A stretch of DNA of 34,701 bases from UBA7398 sp963978235. Its GTDB lineage: Bacteria > Actinomycetota > Actinomycetes > Nanopelagicales > Nanopelagicaceae. A model generated the notes under the pieces. It did not search any database and was not told where the DNA came from. It saw only the letters and a list, made by a program, of their open reading frames with translations. This document shows positions 7,686 to 15,656 of this stretch, piece by piece (positions within the stretch are counted from its first letter, which is position 1; the number at the start of each line of letters is the position of its first letter). The translations under genes were made by a program, and so were the position numbers. The stretch is from the NCBI GenBank assembly GCA_963978235.1, contig CAXBQM010000003.1, positions 1-34,701 of the forward strand. The letters run 5' to 3'.

Positions 7686-10265
7686 GTGAAGCAACGATTA
7701 TTACTGCTCGATGGCCACTCGCTGGCTTATCGAGCCTATTTCGCGCTTCCCGTTGAAAATTTCACGACTGCGCAAGGTCAACATACAAATGCGATTTATG
7801 GGTTTGCCTCGATGGTAATCAATTTAATTCGAGATGAAAAACCCACGCATATTGCAGTTGCCTTCGATGTTTCGCGCAAGACATTTCGTTCCGAGAAGTT
7901 TCCAGAGTACAAAGCAAATCGAGCATCGACGCCGGATGAGTTTAGATCTCAACTTTCTTTCATCAATGAACTTGTCGATGGCCTAGGAATTCCACGATAT
8001 GAAGTTGAGGGATTTGAAGCCGATGACATTATTGCCACCATCTCTACCCAAGCGGTGAAGGATGGATTCGAGGTTCTCATTTGCACCGGAGATCGAGATA
8101 GTTTCCAATTAGTGAGACCCGATGTGACAGTTCTTTATCCAAAGAAAGGCGTGACTGAACTAGCGCGTATGACGCCAGATGCTGTGGTGGAGAAATATGG
8201 GTTAAAGCCAGAGCAGTATCCCGATTTTGCGGCGTTACGCGGAGACCCCAGTGACAATCTGCCATCCATTCCTGGCGTAGGAGAGAAGACAGCCACTAAA
8301 TGGATTCAAGAGTATGGATCATTAAAGGAACTTATTGCGCGCATAGATGAAGTGGGCGGAAAAGTAGGTGACTCACTTCGAGCCAATATTTCATCGGTCA
8401 TTACTAACCGTGAACTCACTCAACTAATTCATGATGTTCCGCTCGCCTTTACTCTCGATAAATGGAGTGGTGTCAACACCAATCGAACATTTGCGCTCTT
8501 TGACCAGCTGGAGATTAAAGCGCTGAAAGAGCGATTGAAAGCGATTGTTGGTGAACAGAATTCTGCTTCAGCCACTGCACCAAAGAAGAAAGAGCCCACT
8601 ACTGAAGTAATTATTGAGAAGAGTAGTAGTGAAATACCAAATCTCATTACGGGGCCATTCGCGATTTCATTATCACGTATTGATGCGAAGATTTCTGAAT
8701 ATTCAATCTCATGTGATGGCGTGACAAATTATCATGTGAAAAGTGGCGAATTAGATTGGCTTATTCAGAGTGAACATCAACTCATTACTCATGATGCTCG
8801 ACCGCTACTCCATCTCATGCCCACTCTCACCATCACAATGGACACCCATTTAGCAAGTTATTTAATCAATCCTGGTTCACGTTCATTAGAATTTGAAGAT
8901 TTATGTGAAAAGTATCTTGGGGTTACTATTGAAGAGAAACCAGAAACTCTCTTCGATCTCTCCAATTTCAATCCGCTCTCAGCTGGTCTTGTGTGGCGAT
9001 TGAGCCAGATTATTGGAAGTGAATTAAGGGAACGAAACCTCGAAAGTCTCATGAATGATGTGGAGATACCGGTCTTAAAAACGCTCTGCGAAATGGAAGT
9101 TATCGGTATTGCAGTAAACAGAGCACAACTAGAATCTTTGGAAAAATTCTTTCGCACTGAGGTAGATCGAGAGTCTGCGCTGGCATATAAGGCTGCTGGG
9201 CGAGAGTTCAATGTTGCTTCACCGAAGCAACTTCAAGCAGTTCTCTTTGATGAACTTAAACTTCCAAAAACCAAGAAAATTAAGACTGGCTACACCACTG
9301 ATGCAGAATCTTTGGAATGGCTCTTTGCGAAGAGTGCGCATCCGGTACTCAAATCTCTCCTTCGCATTCGAGAAGCTGGAAAATTACGTACTGTCATCGA
9401 AGGTTTACTTGAATCCATCGCATCAGATGGACGAATTCATACAACTTTTCAACAAACTATTGCGGCAACCGGTCGGCTCTCTTCTACAGATCCCAATTTA
9501 CAAAATATCCCAGTTCGAACTGAGGAAGGGCGGAAAATAAGAGATGCATTTGTTGCTGAACCACCGTTCACCACACTTCTTACTGCAGATTACAGCCAGA
9601 TCGAAATGCGGATTATGGCCCACCTTTCCAACGATACGAAGTTAATCACGGCATTTCGCTCCGGCGAGGATCTGCATTCCACAGTTGCCTCCGAAGTATT
9701 TTCAGTCAAACCTCACGAGGTCACACCAGATATGAGACGACAAATTAAAGCGATGTCGTATGGACTGGCGTACGGACTTTCATCGTTTGGCTTAGCGCAA
9801 CAATTAGATCTTTCACCCACTGAAGCTAATGAATTGATGAACCGCTACTTTGAGCGATTCGGTGGGATTCAGGTTTACCTTAAATCAGTTGTCGCGGAAG
9901 CTCGAACAAAAGGGTATACCGAAACTATTTTGGGTCGAAGAAGATATTTACCTGATCTCATGGCGGAGAATCGACAGCGACGAGAGATTGCAGAGCGGAT
10001 GGCGCTGAACGCACCGATTCAAGGTTCAGCGGCAGATATCATCAAAGTCGCGATGCTCAATGTACAAAGGGCAATCAACGCGCGAGGTATGAAATCGAGG
10101 CTCTTGCTACAAGTACACGATGAACTCATTTTTGAAATTGCGCCGAAGGAAGATGTGGAAATGGAAAAACTTGTCCGAGAAGCAATGGGTAGCGCGTACG
10201 AATTAAATGTCCCGCTAGAAGTTAATGTGGGTTTTGGTAAGAGTTGGGATCTGGCGGCGCACTAA
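7686..10265 (+). CDS. polA: DNA polymerase I
   Basis: Repair and Okazaki-fragment polymerase, 859 residues from the GTG at 7686 (VKQRLLLLDGHSLAYRAYF). The N-terminal 5' nuclease domain spans about 1-290 with helix-hairpin-helix (LPSIPGVGEKTATKWI). The central 3'-5' exonuclease domain is degenerate: no ExoI DxE is visible, only a remnant of ExoII (TMDTHLASYLINP), so proofreading is presumably absent, as in other actinobacterial Pol I. The polymerase domain has motif A TADYSQIEMR (Asp635), motif B RRQIKAMSYGLAYG and motif C QVHDE (Asp812). The O-helix position equal to E. coli Phe762 is Tyr, the T7-like state. The TAA stop overlaps the opposing MFS gene by 4 bp. The upstream frame to 7641 was rejected because the -10 box and homology favour the GTG. 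Confidence 0.97.
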   Translation: MKQRLLLLDGHSLAYRAYFALPVENFTTAQGQHTNAIYGFASMVINLIRDEKPTHIAVAFDVSRKTFRSEKFPEYKANRASTPDEFRSQLSFINELVDGLGIPRYEVEGFEADDIIATISTQAVKDGFEVLICTGDRDSFQLVRPDVTVLYPKKGVTELARMTPDAVVEKYGLKPEQYPDFAALRGDPSDNLPSIPGVGEKTATKWIQEYGSLKELIARIDEVGGKVGDSLRANISSVITNRELTQLIHDVPLAFTLDKWSGVNTNRTFALFDQLEIKALKERLKAIVGEQNSASATAPKKKEPTTEVIIEKSSSEIPNLITGPFAISLSRIDAKISEYSISCDGVTNYHVKSGELDWLIQSEHQLITHDARPLLHLMPTLTITMDTHLASYLINPGSRSLEFEDLCEKYLGVTIEEKPETLFDLSNFNPLSAGLVWRLSQIIGSELRERNLESLMNDVEIPVLKTLCEMEVIGIAVNRAQLESLEKFFRTEVDRESALAYKAAGREFNVASPKQLQAVLFDELKLPKTKKIKTGYTTDAESLEWLFAKSAHPVLKSLLRIREAGKLRTVIEGLLESIASDGRIHTTFQQTIAATGRLSSTDPNLQNIPVRTEEGRKIRDAFVAEPPFTTLLTADYSQIEMRIMAHLSNDTKLITAFRSGEDLHSTVASEVFSVKPHEVTPDMRRQIKAMSYGLAYGLSSFGLAQQLDLSPTEANELMNRYFERFGGIQVYLKSVVAEARTKGYTETILGRRRYLPDLMAENRQRREIAERMALNAPIQGSAADIIKVAMLNVQRAINARGMKSRLLLQVHDELIFEIAPKEDVEMEKLVREAMGSAYELNVPLEVNVGFGKSWDLAAH

Positions 10266-11488
10266 AGCGCTGGATTTTCGGTATCTGCAATCGCCTCAAC
10301 ATCTTCTTCTTCCGTAGGTAAACGATCAGCTGCTGCAAAATGTTTAATACCGAGCGAAATAACAATGTAGCCAGAGATCATTGCCAGAGATGTAATCGCA
10401 AAACACCACCGAGGTCCAAAATTTTCAGAGATTACCCCGCCGATAGCAGAACCTATTGCGGCAAAAGATCCTTCGATTGTCCATAACCAACCGAGAGTTT
10501 GCACGGCGGTTCCTTTTGGTCGGATCGCTTCCGAAACTTCCCAGTAGAAAACCATTTGAATCCCACCAAGAAATCCAATCAATGCCGCTATTGCCATCAT
10601 GCTCCAATCCGGATAGACAAAAGCAAGCGGTAAACAAGAAAGCATCCAAAAGCGATATGTTCGAATAAATCCTTTAATGGGCGAGATGCGTTTGGAAATT
10701 GTGCCGGCGAAGAGACCGCCGAAGACATTAAAGAGCCCGGCAATACCTAAAATAATCGCAGTCCGTGATTGCACGTTTTCTTGAGTAGTAAAAGCCGGAA
10801 TTCCAATATCAAAAGCGCCCCAACCAATTCCTAAAAATGCACCTTCTAATGCAAGGAGTTGTAGCGCGCGAATGCGATACATGGGCAGCGCTTTTTCATC
10901 CTTCTTCTCTGGTTGCCATTGCCTTGACAGTTTCGAGAAACTCAACGATAGGCCACCAATAATCATTAATGCTGCGCAGAGTTGAAGTGAAATATGAGCA
11001 TCCCACGTCAGTGAAATCCAGGTCGCGATGATCGGTCCGAAAATTCCAGTAGTGCTCATGACAGAAGTGTCGATTGCATAAGCCGTACGTAACTTCGATT
11101 TGTCAACTGCAATTTTCCACAAAGGTCTTACGGATAAATTAATCGGAGGCGCTGAAATACCTAGCAAAAGTGCAACAAGAAGAATTTGATGTTTACTTTC
11201 AGCAAAACTTAACATAATTAACATCAATGAATAGAGCGGAACAAGAATCCGTAGTGGCCATTTCTGACCATATCGATCAATAAAAGCGCCACGTGCACCA
11301 GCAGTCAGCGATCCAGCAATTGAGTTCATACCAATTGCAAACCCGGCTATTGCAATCGAATTAGTTGTCTGTTCCGCTTTGAAAAAAAGCGAGAGACCTA
11401 CAGTGCCATAGGCAAGTCGCGCCGGAAATGCAGAGAAAATTAGTATTTGGGCGTTACGAAGTTTGAGAAGTTCTAAGTACTGGCGCAT
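10262..11488 (-). CDS. Major facilitator superfamily transporter, substrate unknown
   Basis: 408-residue inner-membrane protein with about 11-12 hydrophobic segments spread along its length. The loop between helices 2 and 3 carries an MFS motif A-like sequence, GARGAFIDRYGQKWP. No substrate-specific motif is recognised, so drug efflux or metabolite export are equally possible. The C-terminal tail is acidic and soluble (EEEDVEAIADTE). The start at 11488 is supported by minus-strand TAGACT 7 nt upstream. It is transcribed towards polA, sharing 4 bp at the stops, and is divergent from rpsA across 120 bp. It appears to be a monocistronic insertion in a housekeeping neighbourhood. Confidence 0.88.
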   Translation of the reverse strand: MRQYLELLKLRNAQILIFSAFPARLAYGTVGLSLFFKAEQTTNSIAIAGFAIGMNSIAGSLTAGARGAFIDRYGQKWPLRILVPLYSLMLIMLSFAESKHQILLVALLLGISAPPINLSVRPLWKIAVDKSKLRTAYAIDTSVMSTTGIFGPIIATWISLTWDAHISLQLCAALMIIGGLSLSFSKLSRQWQPEKKDEKALPMYRIRALQLLALEGAFLGIGWGAFDIGIPAFTTQENVQSRTAIILGIAGLFNVFGGLFAGTISKRISPIKGFIRTYRFWMLSCLPLAFVYPDWSMMAIAALIGFLGGIQMVFYWEVSEAIRPKGTAVQTLGWLWTIEGSFAAIGSAIGGVISENFGPRWCFAITSLAMISGYIVISLGIKHFAAADRLPTEEEDVEAIADTENPAL

Positions 11489-11495
11489 TTTCCTC

Positions 11496-11501
11496 AGTCT
11501 A
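11496..11501 (-). promoter_or_regulatory. Candidate -10 box for leaderless MFS transcript
   Basis: Minus-strand TAGACT is separated by 7 nt from the MFS ATG (complement of 11486-11488). No -35 was identified with confidence. Confidence 0.55.
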
Positions 11502-11533
11502 TCGGGTCATAATTTTGAGAAATTGACGCGAAA

Positions 11534-11563
11534 TTGACCTTTCACGCCTGCCGAAAGTACCCT
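11534..11563 (+). promoter_or_regulatory. rpsA promoter (-35 TTGACC, -10 TACCCT)
   Basis: TTGACC (11534-11539) and TACCCT (11558-11563) are separated by 18 bp, a good housekeeping sigma spacing. Initiation near 11570 would give a leader of about 39 nt before the TTG start. The leader is strongly pyrimidine-rich (about 11561-11600). It is the one clearly leadered protein-gene promoter in the window. Confidence 0.65.
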
Positions 11564-11608
11564 TTGCCGTCCCTGTCCCTACTAGTCCTTTCCCCACCCC
11601 GGAGTAAC

Positions 11609-12961
11609 TTGAGTACCTCACAAATAACAATCAATGATGTTGGTTCCGCAGAAGATTTCTTAGCAGCAATCGAAGGCACAATAAAAAATTTCAACGATGG
11701 AGATTTAGTTTCTGGCGTTGTAGTCCAGGTAGATCGCGATGAAGTATTACTTGATATCGGATATAAGACCGAAGGTGTCATTCCATCCCGCGAACTCTCC
11801 ATTCGACATGATCTTGACCCAAGCGAACTCGTCAAAGTCGGCGATCGCGTAGAAGCACTTGTTCTTCAGAAAGAAGATAAAGAAGGCCGGCTCATCCTCT
11901 CCAAGAAGCGCGCTCAATACGAGAAAGCGTGGGGAGAAATTGAAGGTAAGAAAGAACGAGACGAAGTCGTTATCGGAACCGTTATTGAAGTTGTCAAAGG
12001 CGGCTTGATTGTTGATATCGGACTCCGCGGATTCTTGCCAGCCTCGCTCGTCGAACTCCGTCGCGTGCGCGATCTCTCTCCGTATATTGGCAAGCAGGTA
12101 GAAGCGCGAATTATTGAACTTGATAAGAACCGTAACAACGTTGTTCTTTCCCGACGTGCTCATTTGGAACAGAGCCAATCGGAATCACGAACCACCTTCT
12201 TGAATCAACTTCAAAAGGGACAAGTTCGTTCCGGAGTTGTTTCATCAATCGTCAACTTTGGTGCATTCGTAGATTTGGGTGGCGTTGATGGTCTCGTTCA
12301 CGTCTCCGAACTTTCCTGGAAACATATTGATCACCCAGGTGAAGTAGTAGAAGTTGGTACCGAAGTTACCGTTGAAGTTCTCGAAGTTGATTTTGAGCGT
12401 GAGCGGGTCTCGCTTTCACTGAAGGCAACTCAAGAAGATCCTTGGCAAGCATTTGCTCGCACCCACACTATTAATCAAGTAGTGCCTGGCGAAGTGACAA
12501 AACTTGTTCCATTCGGTGCATTTATTCGAGTCTTTGATGGCATTGAAGGACTTGTTCATATTTCCGAATTGGCCGAGCGCCATGTTGAAATACCTGAGCA
12601 GGTAGTCCAAGTTGGCGATTCGCTCTTTGTAAAGATTATCGATATTGATCTTGAACGACGTCGCATCTCACTTTCATTGAAACAAGCCAATGAAGGCCAT
12701 GATGTTGAAGTAGAAGCCTTTGATCCAACTCAATATGGAATGCCAGCTCGCTATGACGAAAACGGTAATTTCATTTATCCAGAAGGTTTCGATCCAGATA
12801 CTCAAGAGTGGAAGCCTGGTTATGAATCACAACGCGAAGAGTGGGAGCGTCAATACGCTGAAGCTCAAGCACGATTTATGGCCCATAAGAAGCAGAAAGC
12901 AGAAGCAAAAGCTGCTGATGCTGCTGCGGCTACTACACCAGAGGAAGCTTCAGCCGAATAA
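11609..12961 (+). CDS. rpsA: 30S ribosomal protein S1
   Basis: mRNA-binding ribosomal protein, 450 residues. Four S1 repeats are visible, the usual actinobacterial number: NDGDLVSGVVVQVDRDEVLLDIG, ERDEVVIGTVIEVVKGG, GQVRSGVVSSIVNFGAFVD and VVPGEVTKLVPFGAFIR, each followed by a GL/GF-VHxSEL-type strand. A low-complexity Ala/Glu-rich tail follows. The chosen start is TTG 11609 (then STSQITINDVGSAEDF), which has GGAG at 11601-11604 and matches the family N-terminus; the frame stays open upstream to 11534, but that stretch holds the promoter. Spacing from GGAG to TTG is short (4 nt), so the exact start is less certain than the identity. Confidence 0.95.
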   Translation: MSTSQITINDVGSAEDFLAAIEGTIKNFNDGDLVSGVVVQVDRDEVLLDIGYKTEGVIPSRELSIRHDLDPSELVKVGDRVEALVLQKEDKEGRLILSKKRAQYEKAWGEIEGKKERDEVVIGTVIEVVKGGLIVDIGLRGFLPASLVELRRVRDLSPYIGKQVEARIIELDKNRNNVVLSRRAHLEQSQSESRTTFLNQLQKGQVRSGVVSSIVNFGAFVDLGGVDGLVHVSELSWKHIDHPGEVVEVGTEVTVEVLEVDFERERVSLSLKATQEDPWQAFARTHTINQVVPGEVTKLVPFGAFIRVFDGIEGLVHISELAERHVEIPEQVVQVGDSLFVKIIDIDLERRRISLSLKQANEGHDVEVEAFDPTQYGMPARYDENGNFIYPEGFDPDTQEWKPGYESQREEWERQYAEAQARFMAHKKQKAEAKAADAAAATTPEEASAE

Positions 12962-12984
12962 ATTCGCGGAAGATGTGCGCTCGC

Positions 12985-12990
12985 TAGAGT
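12985..12990 (+). promoter_or_regulatory. Candidate -10 box for leaderless coaE transcript
   Basis: TAGAGT sits exactly 6 nt upstream of the coaE ATG (12997), and there is no Shine-Dalgarno before that ATG. This suggests the coaE-uvrBAC transcript can start independently of rpsA, whose stop is 35 bp upstream of coaE. Confidence 0.58.
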
Positions 12991-12996
12991 TGGCAC

Positions 12997-13593
12997 ATGC
13001 TTCGTGTAGCGCTCACCGGTGGAATCGGTTCAGGTAAATCGCTCGTTGGCGAATACCTTGAACATCTTGGTGCCATCGTTTTTGATTCTGACCAACTCGC
13101 TCGCGATGTTGTTGAACGAGGAACTCCTGGTTTTGATGCCATCGTCAAGCGGTTTGGCGATGGCGTTTTAACTGATGGCCAACTCAATCGAGCCAAACTT
13201 GCAGAGTTAATTTTTAGTAACCCTTCAGCGCGCGCTGATCTTGAAGGAATTATCCATCCGCGAGTAAAAGAGATGAGCGATCGGATCATTGCCAGCGCTC
13301 CGGAAGGCTCTGTAGTGGTCAATCAAATCCCCATACTCTTTGAGACAAACGGCGCATCGCGTTTTGATCTGGTGATAACCGTTGAAGCCGATAAAGCTCA
13401 ACGTTATGAACGGCTTCGTGCGCGCGGAATGAAAGATTACGAGATTGATAAACGAATCGCGGCCCAAGCAAGTAGCGATGAACGGAGAGGAATTGCTCAC
13501 TTTTGCATTGAGAATAACGGCACAAAAGAAGATTTGATGAGTGCAGTAGAACGATTATGGGAGAACGAGTTAGCTCCGAGAGCCGGCGAATGA
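12997..13593 (+). CDS. coaE: Dephospho-CoA kinase
   Basis: Last step of coenzyme A synthesis: ATP-dependent phosphorylation of the 3'-hydroxyl of dephospho-CoA. 198 residues, the usual single-domain length (no C-terminal GrpB-like extension as in some mycobacteria). P-loop GGIGSGKS at residues 8-15, then the conserved FDSDQLARDVV segment and the LID region ERLRARGMKDYEIDKRIAAQAS. Its TGA overlaps the uvrB ATG (ATGA, 13590-13593), so it should be translationally coupled to the repair genes. The rpsA-coaE-uvrB order is common in actinobacteria. Confidence 0.96.
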   Translation: MLRVALTGGIGSGKSLVGEYLEHLGAIVFDSDQLARDVVERGTPGFDAIVKRFGDGVLTDGQLNRAKLAELIFSNPSARADLEGIIHPRVKEMSDRIIASAPEGSVVVNQIPILFETNGASRFDLVITVEADKAQRYERLRARGMKDYEIDKRIAAQASSDERRGIAHFCIENNGTKEDLMSAVERLWENELAPRAGE

Positions 13594-15656
13594 CCGCCAA
13601 ATTTACACCGCACTTTGTTACCCCGTTCAAAGTCATCAGTGACTACACGCCTTCCGGTGATCAACCAACCGCCATTGAAGAGTTGGTCGCGCGCATTGAA
13701 CGCGGTGAGAAAGATGTTGTACTTCTTGGTGCTACTGGAACTGGTAAATCTGCAACAACAGCCTGGTTAGTTGAGCGCCTACAACGACCCACGTTAGTTC
13801 TCGCTCCAAATAAGACGCTGGCTGCGCAATTAGCCAATGAATTTAAAGAATTGTTTCCAGAGAATGCAGTGGAGTATTTCGTCTCTTATTACGACTACTA
13901 CCAACCAGAAGCATATGTGCCGCAAACTGATACCTTTATTGAGAAAGATTCCTCGATCAATGAAGAAGTAGAACGCCTCCGGTACTCGGCGACCTATTCG
14001 CTACTTACGCGCCGCGACGTCATTGTTGTCGCAACCGTGTCGTGTATCTATGGCTTGGGACATCCTGACGAGTATTACCAACACGTCATTCATCTCAAAG
14101 TCGGTGATGAAATTGAACGGAATTCATTACTGCGTAACTTTGTCGATGTTCAATATAAGCGAAATGACATGGCCTTTGAGCGGGGAACTTTTAGAGTACG
14201 TGGCGACACCATCGAAATCATTCCGGTGTATGAAGAACTCGCCATACGAATTGAAATGTTCGGTGATGAAATTGAGCGAATCACCACATTGCATCCACTG
14301 ACTGGCGAGATCATCTCCGATGTACCAGAAATATTTATTTTCCCTGCAACGCATTACACCGCAAGTAAAGAACGTATGAAGGAAGCAATCTCTAATATTG
14401 AAGCAGAGCTAGCAGTTCGACTCACTGAATTAGAGAAAGCCAACAAACTTCTCGAAGCGCAAAGATTACGGATGAGAACAACTTTCGATATTGAAATGAT
14501 GCAACAAGTTGGCTTCTGCTCTGGAATTGAGAATTATTCTCGCCATATTGATGGGAGATCTGCCGGGTCTGCACCAAGTTGTCTCTTGGATTATTTCCCA
14601 GATGATTTTCTCTGCGTGATTGACGAATCACATATCACTGTGCCTCAAATCGGTGCCATGTTCGAAGGCGATTCGTCACGAAAACGAACACTGGTTGAAC
14701 ACGGATTTAGACTTCCAAGTGCGCTCGATAACCGGCCACTTAAATTTGATGAATTCCTTGCTCGGACTGGTAACAAAATTTATCTTTCAGCGACGCCAGG
14801 TAAATATGAGTTGGCCCAAACACACGGGGAATTCGTAGAACAAGTCATTCGTCCTACTGGTCTGGTTGATCCGAAAGTAGTCATCAAACCGATTCGTGGC
14901 CAGATTGACGATTTACTCAATGAAATTCAATTACGTGCCGAACGAAACGAACGAGTTCTCGTCACTACGTTGACAAAGAAAATGGCGGAAGATCTCACAG
15001 ATTACTTTATGGAAGCCGGAGTCCGAGTTCGTTATCTTCATTCGGAAGTCGATACTTTAAGACGAGTCGAGCTGCTCCGTGAACTACGAACTGGTGAATA
15101 CGATGTTCTGATAGGAATTAATCTGTTGCGAGAAGGCCTCGATTTACCAGAGGTTTCGCTCGTAGCGATATTAGATGCAGATAAAGAAGGATTTCTCCGT
15201 TCAACGACATCATTGATTCAAACAATTGGCCGCGCAGCACGAAACGTCTCTGGCGAAGTGCATATGTATGCTGACAATTTAACTGATTCTATGAAACGAG
15301 CAATTGAAGAGACCAATCGTCGACGTGACAAGCAGATTACTTATAACAAAGAACATGGCGTTGATCCGCAACCATTGCGCAAACGAATTGCTGACATCAC
15401 TGATCTGATTGCCCAGGAGAGTGATGACACTGATGCGCTTATTAGCAAGAAAAAGAACCCGGTAACAGTTGGGGTTCATTCCAAAGCGCTTGGCGAGATG
15501 CCGCAGAACGAGCTCTTGGGATTGATTGAATCACTTACTGAACAGATGCGAAATGCGGCCAGCGCGCTCCATTTCGAATTAGCGGCTAGATTGCGCGATG
15601 AGATTTCGGAACTGAAGAAAGAGTTGCGAAGTATGAATGATGCGGGGGTGAAGTGA
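13590..15656 (+). CDS. uvrB: Excinuclease ABC subunit B
   Basis: Damage-verifying helicase-like subunit of nucleotide excision repair. 688 residues from the ATG at 13590, chosen for the ATGA overlap with coaE and because homology begins shortly after (PFKVISDYTPSGDQPTAI). Walker A GATGTGKS at about 47-54; the beta-hairpin that clamps DNA includes the Tyr-rich YYDYYQPEAYVP; helicase motifs DESH and QTIGRAARN are present; a C-terminal UVR motif for UvrC contact covers about 640-680 (LIESLTEQMRNAASALHFELAARLRDEI). The TGA overlaps the uvrA ATG by one base. Confidence 0.98.
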   Translation: MTAKFTPHFVTPFKVISDYTPSGDQPTAIEELVARIERGEKDVVLLGATGTGKSATTAWLVERLQRPTLVLAPNKTLAAQLANEFKELFPENAVEYFVSYYDYYQPEAYVPQTDTFIEKDSSINEEVERLRYSATYSLLTRRDVIVVATVSCIYGLGHPDEYYQHVIHLKVGDEIERNSLLRNFVDVQYKRNDMAFERGTFRVRGDTIEIIPVYEELAIRIEMFGDEIERITTLHPLTGEIISDVPEIFIFPATHYTASKERMKEAISNIEAELAVRLTELEKANKLLEAQRLRMRTTFDIEMMQQVGFCSGIENYSRHIDGRSAGSAPSCLLDYFPDDFLCVIDESHITVPQIGAMFEGDSSRKRTLVEHGFRLPSALDNRPLKFDEFLARTGNKIYLSATPGKYELAQTHGEFVEQVIRPTGLVDPKVVIKPIRGQIDDLLNEIQLRAERNERVLVTTLTKKMAEDLTDYFMEAGVRVRYLHSEVDTLRRVELLRELRTGEYDVLIGINLLREGLDLPEVSLVAILDADKEGFLRSTTSLIQTIGRAARNVSGEVHMYADNLTDSMKRAIEETNRRRDKQITYNKEHGVDPQPLRKRIADITDLIAQESDDTDALISKKKNPVTVGVHSKALGEMPQNELLGLIESLTEQMRNAASALHFELAARLRDEISELKKELRSMNDAGVK

